From PGYU01 sp964637845 (GTDB taxonomy: Bacteria; Bacteroidota; Ignavibacteria; Kapaibacteriales; UBA2268): 7,652 nt of DNA. The notes beneath the pieces were generated by a model that worked only from the letters and a program-made list of their open reading frames with translations, had not been told where the DNA came from and searched no databases. Position numbers and translations under genes: made by a program. This document shows, piece by piece, positions 1 through 5,085 of the stretch. The stretch is taken from NCBI GenBank assembly GCA_964637845.1, contig CAZWXI010000116.1, positions 1 to 7,652 of the forward strand, read 5' to 3'. Numbering within the stretch: the first letter of the stretch is position 1; the number at the start of each line of letters is the position of its first letter.

Positions 1-557
1 AAAAAGCTAAACCAGAAGCCAAAGTTGCTGAGACCAAAACACAGGAAAAAGCTAAGCCAGAAGCCAAAGTTGTTGAGCCCAAGCCACAGGAAAAAGCTAA
101 GCCAGAAGCCAAAGTTGCTGAGACCAAAACACAGGAAAAAGCTAAACCAGAAGCCAAAGTTGCTGAGACCAAAACACAGGAAAAAGCTAAGCCAGAAGCC
201 AAAGTTGTTGAGCCCAAGCCACAGGAAAAAGCTAAGCCAGAAGCCAAAGTTGCTGAGACCAAAACACAGGAAAAAGCTAAACCAGAAGCCAAAGTTGTTG
301 AGCCCAAACAACCCGAAGCAACGAAAAAACCGACATATACAACTAAACCAAAGCCCAAGAGAATAATAGACTTATCAAGTTTATCACCACTCGAAAGAGC
401 AATTTTCAGACGCAAAGGAAGATTACCGAGAGGATTTACGGTAAGTACAGCTAAACCGCCCATCGAAAGCGTACCCGAAACAAAACCGAGCAAGGAATTA
501 TCGCAAAATCCGAAAAATGTTATCGTATTCGATACTAATGATGATAACAATTCTTAA
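1..557 (+). CDS. C-terminal part of a Lys/Glu/Ala/Pro repeat protein (5' end outside window)
   Basis: The reading frame is open from the window edge (first full codon at position 3) to a TAA at 555-557, giving 184 visible residues; the start lies upstream. Residues 1-105 are seven tandem 15-residue units of two types, KAKPEAKVAETKTQE and KAKPEAKVVEPKPQE, each with four Lys and three Glu. A short Lys/Pro/Thr linker follows. Then comes a unique segment that looks conserved (SPLERAIFRRKGRLPRGF, at roughly 387-434) and a polar tail ending in DTNDDNNS. I chose this frame because it alone continues through the repeats into the non-repetitive tail and stops just before a terminator. A second frame is also open across the repeats (25-366), but only because the unit length is a multiple of three. 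No family is recognised. The composition resembles extended, low-complexity linkers such as those of TonB-like or nucleic-acid-binding proteins, but nothing visible proves either role. The basic unique segment could be a binding element, which is inference. Confidence 0.8.
   Translation, partial: KAKPEAKVAETKTQEKAKPEAKVVEPKPQEKAKPEAKVAETKTQEKAKPEAKVAETKTQEKAKPEAKVVEPKPQEKAKPEAKVAETKTQEKAKPEAKVVEPKQPEATKKPTYTTKPKPKRIIDLSSLSPLERAIFRRKGRLPRGFTVSTAKPPIESVPETKPSKELSQNPKNVIVFDTNDDNNS
3..317 (+). repeat. Seven tandem 45-bp coding repeats with a 135-bp higher-order period
   Basis: Seven 45-bp units start at 3, 48, 93, 138, 183, 228 and 273. By protein type the order is A-B-A-A-B-A-B', where A has VAETKTQE and B has VVEPKPQE; the last unit ends KQPE instead of KPQE. 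Silent differences (AAA versus AAG at the third codon of the unit) follow a period of three units. As a result positions 3-137 and 138-272 are identical over 135 bp, and the period-135 identity runs from 1-162 against 136-297 until a C/T difference at 298. The array lies in frame inside the partial gene, so unit gain or loss would keep the frame open. It may extend upstream of the window. Confidence 0.95.
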
Positions 558-588
558 TGAATATAAAGTGATTTGAAACGTCATATAT

Positions 589-623
589 AAAAGCGATGTC
601 ACAAACATCGCTTTTAATTTTTT
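589..623 (+). terminator. Intrinsic terminator after the repeat-protein gene
   Basis: An 11-bp perfect stem (589-599 with 605-615, core AAGCGATGT/ACATCGCTT) encloses a five-base loop (600-604, CACAA). It is followed by a T-rich stretch (TTTTAATTTTTT) that overlaps the right arm. It lies about 30 bp after the TAA at 557 and about 65 bp before ndk, as expected for ending the upstream transcript. The A-rich start of the left arm gives it some ability to work on the other strand as well, but no gene converges on it. Confidence 0.85.
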
Positions 624-676
624 AAAAAATTTACATGACAATGAGATAATTTAACAAGTTGTGTGTTTATACAAAA

Positions 677-682
677 AAGGAG
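677..682 (+). promoter_or_regulatory. Ribosome binding site of ndk
   Basis: AAGGAG lies 7 nt before the ATG at 690. It decides the start: the frame is open back to a GTG at 663, but that codon lies upstream of this site and would add nine residues that Ndk proteins do not have. Confidence 0.85.
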
Positions 683-689
683 AGTAAGA

Positions 690-1118
690 ATGTCAAACAA
701 AACATTGGCAATTATCAAACCTGATGCAACAGGCAAGAACTATACGGGAGAAATAATAGCGTCGATTCAAAATGCCGGGTTCAAAGTTCTCGGGATGAAA
801 TTAACAAGACTCAACCCCGAAGCAGCGGGTGAATTTTATGCCGTACACAGAGAACGTCCATTTTACGGTGAATTAATAGCTTATATGACAAGCGGACCAA
901 TTGTACCATTAGCATTAGAAAAAGAAAATGCCGTCGAAGAGTTCAGAAATTTAATCGGAGCAACAGACCCCAAACAAGCCGAGTCCGGCACTATCAGAGC
1001 AAGATTCGGTACAGGCATCGAAGCCAATGCGATTCATGGAAGCGATTCCGATGAAAATGCAATTCGCGAAATAAGCTTCTTTTTCTCTGAAAGCGAAATT
1101 GACTTGATAAATGGTTGA
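690..1118 (+). CDS. ndk: Nucleoside diphosphate kinase
   Basis: Encodes a 142-residue protein, close to the usual length of about 140 for bacterial Ndk. The enzyme transfers the gamma phosphate of ATP to other (deoxy)nucleoside diphosphates through a phosphohistidine intermediate, balancing cytoplasmic NTP and dNTP pools. The catalytic signature NAIHGSDS is present with the phosphorylated His at residue 116. Other family positions are intact: Lys10 in IIKPDA, Tyr50, Phe58, Arg86, Thr92, Arg103 and Asn113. MTSGPIV (66-72) is also typical. The ATG at 690 is preceded by AAGGAG. The stop TGA (1116-1118) overlaps the start of the Nudix gene, which suggests translational coupling. No truncation or missing key residue is seen. 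The family assignment is certain by motif. Confidence 0.98.
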   Translation: MSNKTLAIIKPDATGKNYTGEIIASIQNAGFKVLGMKLTRLNPEAAGEFYAVHRERPFYGELIAYMTSGPIVPLALEKENAVEEFRNLIGATDPKQAESGTIRARFGTGIEANAIHGSDSDENAIREISFFFSESEIDLING

Positions 1119-1662
1119 TGGTCTAATGGCGAAATTTGAAACAATAAACAGTACAATAATTCATACAAACCCCTATTGGGTTTATAAAATGGACGAATAT
1201 GAGATGCCAGACGGGAATATAGGCAAATACTACTTTGTAGAATCATCCGGCTCGGTATTTATTGTTCCGGAGACTGAAAACAGTGATTTCATATTGGTCA
1301 AGCAATTTCGCTACCTGAATTCCCGCTTTAGCCTCGAATTCCCCGGTGGAGGCATCAAACCTGAATTAAGCAATATGGCTAATGCCCAGAAAGAATTAAA
1401 CGAAGAAGCCGGTGTCCACGCATCAAAGTTAACAAAAATAGGCGAATTTAATCCATACAATGGTGTTACAGCAGAAATTTGCCATGTTTACCTCGCTGAA
1501 GAATTATCGAGTACTACGAGCAATCCTGATGTGGGCGAGGAATTTTCAGTTATAAAATTAAACAAAAGCCAAATTGATTCGTTCATAAAAAGCGGTGAAA
1601 TATGGGACGGAATGACCATTGCCGCCTGGAATTTATATAAGTTGTATGTCAAAGGAGATTGA
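1111..1662 (+). CDS. Nudix hydrolase, ADP-ribose pyrophosphatase-like
   Basis: Encodes 183 residues with a Nudix fold core. Residues 60-68 (FILVKQFRY) and 76-82 (EFPGGGI) match the strands before the Nudix box in ADP-ribose pyrophosphatase-type members, which cleave a nucleoside diphosphate linked to another group, using Mg2+. The box spans about 79-102 and keeps the metal-binding pattern E95, E98, E99 and G101 (KELNEEAGV). It deviates from GX5EX7REUXEEXGU in two ways: Lys94 replaces the usual Arg, and the interval between E85 and K94 is eight residues rather than seven. The substrate cannot be told from sequence. The ATG at 1111 overlaps ndk by 8 nt. An ATG at 1126, after the ndk stop, is an equally possible start, and neither has a clear Shine-Dalgarno site, which fits translational coupling to ndk. 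The next gene starts 3 nt after the stop. Confidence 0.88.
   Translation: MVDGLMAKFETINSTIIHTNPYWVYKMDEYEMPDGNIGKYYFVESSGSVFIVPETENSDFILVKQFRYLNSRFSLEFPGGGIKPELSNMANAQKELNEEAGVHASKLTKIGEFNPYNGVTAEICHVYLAEELSSTTSNPDVGEEFSVIKLNKSQIDSFIKSGEIWDGMTIAAWNLYKLYVKGD
1651..1657 (+). promoter_or_regulatory. Ribosome binding site inside the end of the Nudix gene
   Basis: AAAGGAG lies 8 nt before the ATG at 1666 and within the last codons of the Nudix reading frame. It is one of the two strong Shine-Dalgarno sites in the window and supports both the 1666 start and separate translation of the secreted protein from the shared transcript. Confidence 0.8.
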
Positions 1663-1665
1663 TTT

Positions 1666-2637
1666 ATGAAATTTAGCATGCTTTTAACGACTTTGCTTTT
1701 GATTTTGACCCTGAGTTATTCGGATGCTCAACAAAAGGCATCGCCGGAGAGCGAAGCTCTTACTTACACCATAAAAGCCAATTTTCCGGTAAATGTCTCG
1801 CACAAATATATATTTACGGAAAAATCCAAAATAACACGTGAATTCAGCGACGGCACATCAAGCGTTTTCAATCGTGAGCTAAAGTACTATTTTTCTTTGA
1901 GAGCCCCGAACGAGAGATCGCAAGACGGCTTCACCCTGATAGATGTATCTGTGGATTCGCTTGAATACAAATTTGATGACGGGCAGAACACTGTATTTTT
2001 TAATTCGCAAGCCGACGACATACGCATACCCGGCACCGATGACTACAGAATACAAGTTGTTCCGCTTGGAATGAGTTATTATGTGACTTATTCTTCGTAT
2101 CATGACATAGTCAAAATGGAGGGCAAACGACTGGAAGAGCAAAGAGAATATCTATTAAATCCGGCGACCGGTCCGAGCGACTCATTGGTTAAAAATACAT
2201 GGCTCATCGGGCTTTCGGAATTTATGCTGAATAATTATTTCGATGTAATCAAAAGAATTCCGCCCGAATTCAAAGCATCGCGGGATACTTCATGGATACG
2301 TGCAATACCGGTAGCACTCGAAGGTTCAAGATTTTTAGATTCAGCCAAGTTCTCCCTTAAACAAATAACACCAAGAAATTATGTAATTGAAGGTGTCTCT
2401 CAAAATATTAAAGCAATACCATCAATGGCTCGAATGTTCAACATTCAACGCCTATTGCAATTACAAGAAGCCAAAGGGACAAGCAAATATACAATGATGA
2501 TGCACCCGCGCGGCACCGTTAATGAACTGAAAGCCGAATACCTTGTCGAGTTTACTTATCCGTTATTATCAGATTCGTTCACACAAAAAGTCGAAACAAC
2601 ACGACATTGGGAATTAGTTAATATGTTTATGTGGTAA
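1666..2637 (+). CDS. Secreted protein of unknown function
   Basis: Encodes 323 residues that I cannot assign to a family. Residues 1-21 are a clear Sec signal peptide: Lys2, a Leu-rich hydrophobic core (6-16), then SDA with likely signal peptidase I cleavage after Ala21, leaving a mature protein that begins QQKAS. No lipobox Cys is seen, so it should be a soluble periplasmic or exported protein rather than a lipoprotein. The mature part has many alternating hydrophobic/polar stretches (for example around 32-50, 64-72 and 77-92) that look like beta strands, and no second membrane helix. The overall style recalls the beta-rich DUF proteins common in Bacteroidota-like genomes, but this is inference only. 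It starts 3 nt after the Nudix gene and ends before a long hairpin, so it is likely the last gene of the ndk operon. No functional link to nucleotide metabolism is visible. Confidence 0.88.
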   Translation: MKFSMLLTTLLLILTLSYSDAQQKASPESEALTYTIKANFPVNVSHKYIFTEKSKITREFSDGTSSVFNRELKYYFSLRAPNERSQDGFTLIDVSVDSLEYKFDDGQNTVFFNSQADDIRIPGTDDYRIQVVPLGMSYYVTYSSYHDIVKMEGKRLEEQREYLLNPATGPSDSLVKNTWLIGLSEFMLNNYFDVIKRIPPEFKASRDTSWIRAIPVALEGSRFLDSAKFSLKQITPRNYVIEGVSQNIKAIPSMARMFNIQRLLQLQEAKGTSKYTMMMHPRGTVNELKAEYLVEFTYPLLSDSFTQKVETTRHWELVNMFMW

Positions 2638-2690
2638 TCAAATTCGAAAGCGATTAAATTTTAATATTAAATAAAATTTGCGTATCTTAG

Positions 2691-2728
2691 AAAATATGAT
2701 ATGATTTAATTAATCATATCATATTTTT
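2691..2728 (+). terminator. Long AT-rich hairpin with T-run, probable operon terminator
   Basis: A 16-bp perfect inverted repeat (2691-2706 with 2712-2727) has a five-base loop (2707-2711). Its right arm ends in a T-run (2724-2728). It lies 53 bp after the stop of the secreted-protein gene and 41 bp before the next ATG, where the end of the ndk cluster is expected. Only two of the 16 pairs are G-C, which is weak for a classical intrinsic terminator. An operator or a bidirectional structure is an alternative. Confidence 0.6.
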
Positions 2729-2768
2729 GTATTGGGAGTACCAAATATATTTTGAAGAGAAGTTGAAA

Positions 2769-5072
2769 ATGAGCAAAAAAAAGATTGATTTGAAGGAAAT
2801 TATCACACCTATCGATATTATTCCAGTATTTGTAATTGCAATAGGACTGTTGATAGCCATATTTTTTCAAGAGATTGCGATACGGCTAATCGGAGTTAGC
2901 GTATCGGTGCTTGGCGCAGTTGCACTTTTTATGCTGATATCTCAACGCATTTCAGATACCGTAAAACCCCATTTTCCCAAAAGCTCTGCAAATCACGGAT
3001 TGGAAGTGACTACAACCAAAGACCATGCAGGTACCCGTCAAACAGTAGAAAATTTTGGAGATTCTTTTGGCGAAGACGATGAGTTCCCAATTTCGGAGAC
3101 AAGCAAAAGTCAATTCAACAACAACGAAGAAGATATCCGAACAATAGGAACTTTTCGTAACGACGCAAAAGTAGAAGGCGATAGACATGTTACAACAAAA
3201 ACACCGCCCGCGGCCTTCAATGATAGCTTCTCGGGGATGAGAATAGTAGGTAAAACAAAGAAAAACCACACATCAAAAACCATAGAAACTGATGAAACAA
3301 ACGCTTCGTATCGAACCACTGAAAATAATATCGAAAAAATTCTGATCACCGAAAGCACAAGCTCCGACGAAGGCGTTATAGGTAATATTTCCGAAGACGT
3401 AAGCAAACAATCGGAGGGTATCGGTGTTGCCAAATCACCCGATGAAACATCCATCCCCCCCTATGAAACCCCTCAGCAATCAATAGAAGAAGCTCTGCAC
3501 ATTAATTTTGAAACAAAACTAACTACTGAACCATCACCCAAGCAAGCCTTCAGAGAAAAAGAAGTCAATTTACCACTTTCGATATTCACAGAAACTGACC
3601 AACTCTTGGGCGAAGAACCTCGCAAAGAGTTTGAATACTTTTTATCAAGAATTCTGATTATCATCCGCTCAATCACCGACTCTCGCACAGCCCTGTTTTT
3701 ATTAGCCGATTTTGAAAGAAATGAATTCATCGTCGAATCATTCGTAACGGTCAAACCAGAACTGATAATAAAAAAGAAAAGAATCCCCGTCGCAAATGAT
3801 ATACCTTCGCAAATATTCAACAACGCAAAACCCGAAATTTTGACCGACATCAACCCCTCTGCCGAACTAGACCTGATACCATATTATTCGGAGTACTCCG
3901 GGGCGAGTTCATTCGTCGGAGTACCCGTCTTTTGGGGCGAAAATCCAATAGGAGTCGTGTGTGCCGATTCAACAACAAATGATGCTTATAGCTCGGCAAC
4001 AGTAGCATTTTTAGGTCATTTTACGAAACTCATTTCCGCCTTAGTCAAAAGCTACACACAAAAATACGATTTGCTCCAAGATTCGAAAACGCTTGAAGCA
4101 GTAAACCTTTTCAATTATATAGCTACAAACAGCAAATACGGTACCGAAAATTTAGCCGATACGATAGTCAATTCAATTGCAAGACTGTTTGACGTCAGTA
4201 CAGTCGGGGTCGTTGGATATAATTCCGAAAAACAAATTTGGGAATTGAAGGCAGTAAAATCATCATTCAATTATACCCCGGGGCAGGAAATTACTTACGA
4301 CGGCTCAATAGTTGGCAACACAATAAATACTTGCAAAAGCAAAAAATTCTTTGCAAAAGATATTTCAAAAATTCGCCATACGAAATACGAACCGAAGTTA
4401 GAATCTGGAGAATTCATCAGCATCCCGTTGAGGTCTGCAACGGGAGTATATGGAGCATTATTTATCGAAAATATCTCGAGCAACTTATTGTCTGATTATG
4501 ACCAAACCGTACTTGAAATAATCGGCATTCATGCTGGCAATGCTATTGAAAGAATGCATTTATTGGAAAATTTACACCGCTCACAATTACTTGACCAAGA
4601 AACAGGTTTGCTGAACCCCGCAGCTTTTTATGCACGGATAAGCGAAGAAATTGACAGATGCTCTGATGCCAATCAATACCTCACTTTGTGTATATTCAGA
4701 ATCGATAAATATGCCGCCCTTGACCCCGTCGAGCATAGCGACAGATATGAATTTGCACGCATAACAGTTATCGAAAAAATCAAAAAATATTTGAAAAGCT
4801 ATGACAAATTCGGCATAATCAACGATGATACCTTCGGAATACTTTTCATTGCTAAAGAATCAAGCCAAACTAAGCTAGTCGCCGAAAGAATCCGCTCCGA
4901 AGTCGCCAATACTGTACTAAACATTGATGGCAGTAAATTCAGCGTAACACTAAGCATTGGAATTGCTGGAATGACACTATCTGACCACGATACGGATTCA
5001 CTCATTAACAATGCCGCCTCAGCACTTAATAAAGCTCTCGAACAGACAAATAAGGTGCATTTATTCTACTAA
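2769..5072 (+). CDS. Membrane-anchored tandem-GAF protein with degenerate GGDEF domain
   Basis: Encodes 767 residues from the ATG at 2769. Two hydrophobic helices lie at about 14-34 and 38-57. A long hydrophilic Glu/Asp/Ser/Thr-rich linker without visible domain follows (about 60-275). Then come a GAF-like domain (about 285-430), a second GAF domain (about 455-598) and a GGDEF-type fold (about 605-767). GAF domains bind small ligands or mediate dimerisation; GGDEF domains make cyclic di-GMP. The GGDEF fold is recognised from DQETGLLN (609-616), FRID (643-646), SIGIAG (729-734) and a closing helix (NAASALNKALEQTNKV). The active-site loop, however, reads NDDTF (685-689) instead of GGDEF, and the preceding Arg is missing, so diguanylate cyclase activity is unlikely. 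It may instead act as a GTP-binding or dimerising signal module, which is inference. The frame stays open back to a TTG at 2727, but that codon sits inside the terminator hairpin. A modest GAAGAGAAG (2754-2762) precedes the chosen ATG. Confidence 0.87.
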   Translation: MSKKKIDLKEIITPIDIIPVFVIAIGLLIAIFFQEIAIRLIGVSVSVLGAVALFMLISQRISDTVKPHFPKSSANHGLEVTTTKDHAGTRQTVENFGDSFGEDDEFPISETSKSQFNNNEEDIRTIGTFRNDAKVEGDRHVTTKTPPAAFNDSFSGMRIVGKTKKNHTSKTIETDETNASYRTTENNIEKILITESTSSDEGVIGNISEDVSKQSEGIGVAKSPDETSIPPYETPQQSIEEALHINFETKLTTEPSPKQAFREKEVNLPLSIFTETDQLLGEEPRKEFEYFLSRILIIIRSITDSRTALFLLADFERNEFIVESFVTVKPELIIKKKRIPVANDIPSQIFNNAKPEILTDINPSAELDLIPYYSEYSGASSFVGVPVFWGENPIGVVCADSTTNDAYSSATVAFLGHFTKLISALVKSYTQKYDLLQDSKTLEAVNLFNYIATNSKYGTENLADTIVNSIARLFDVSTVGVVGYNSEKQIWELKAVKSSFNYTPGQEITYDGSIVGNTINTCKSKKFFAKDISKIRHTKYEPKLESGEFISIPLRSATGVYGALFIENISSNLLSDYDQTVLEIIGIHAGNAIERMHLLENLHRSQLLDQETGLLNPAAFYARISEEIDRCSDANQYLTLCIFRIDKYAALDPVEHSDRYEFARITVIEKIKKYLKSYDKFGIINDDTFGILFIAKESSQTKLVAERIRSEVANTVLNIDGSKFSVTLSIGIAGMTLSDHDTDSLINNAASALNKALEQTNKVHLFY

Positions 5073-5085
5073 AACCTTGCAATAA

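Noticed and set aside
25..366. A 113-codon + strand reading frame rich in Lys/Pro/Arg across the repeat array
   Set aside because: It is open only because the 45-bp unit is a multiple of three without a stop in that frame. It starts at a TTG inside a repeat and ends soon after the repeats, while the other frame continues into a unique tail and stops just before a terminator.
630..650. TTTACA and GATAAT as a possible ndk promoter
   Set aside because: The two boxes are only about 9 bp apart, too close for a sigma-70-type promoter, and no TTTG/TAnnTTTG pair of the Bacteroidota type fits either. AT-rich DNA gives such matches by chance.
2725..2754. TTTG followed by TATATTTT as a Bacteroidota-type promoter for the GAF/GGDEF-like gene
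   Set aside because: The second box lacks the final G in register, the spacing is 16 bp, slightly short, and the first box overlaps the terminator T-run. The match is too loose to call.
2727..2768. Upstream TTG start extending the GAF/GGDEF-like protein by 14 residues
   Set aside because: The TTG lies in the terminator hairpin and T-run and has no ribosome binding site. The ATG at 2769 begins directly before the Lys-rich start typical of an inner-membrane anchor.
2952..3853. Several minus-strand reading frames of 105-126 codons opposite the GAF/GGDEF-like gene
   Set aside because: They overlap a well-supported + strand gene, have no recognisable domain or ribosome binding site, and reflect the codon bias of the opposite strand.
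3889..3900. 12-bp perfect palindrome CGGAGTACTCCG
   Set aside because: It lies inside the first GAF domain coding region, encodes ordinary residues, and no second copy was noticed nearby. Chance is the simplest explanation.
4424..4444. 7-bp stem (CCCGTTG/CAACGGG) with a 7-nt loop
   Set aside because: It lies within the second GAF domain, has no T-run, and is not at a gene boundary, so it is unlikely to be a terminator or regulatory element.
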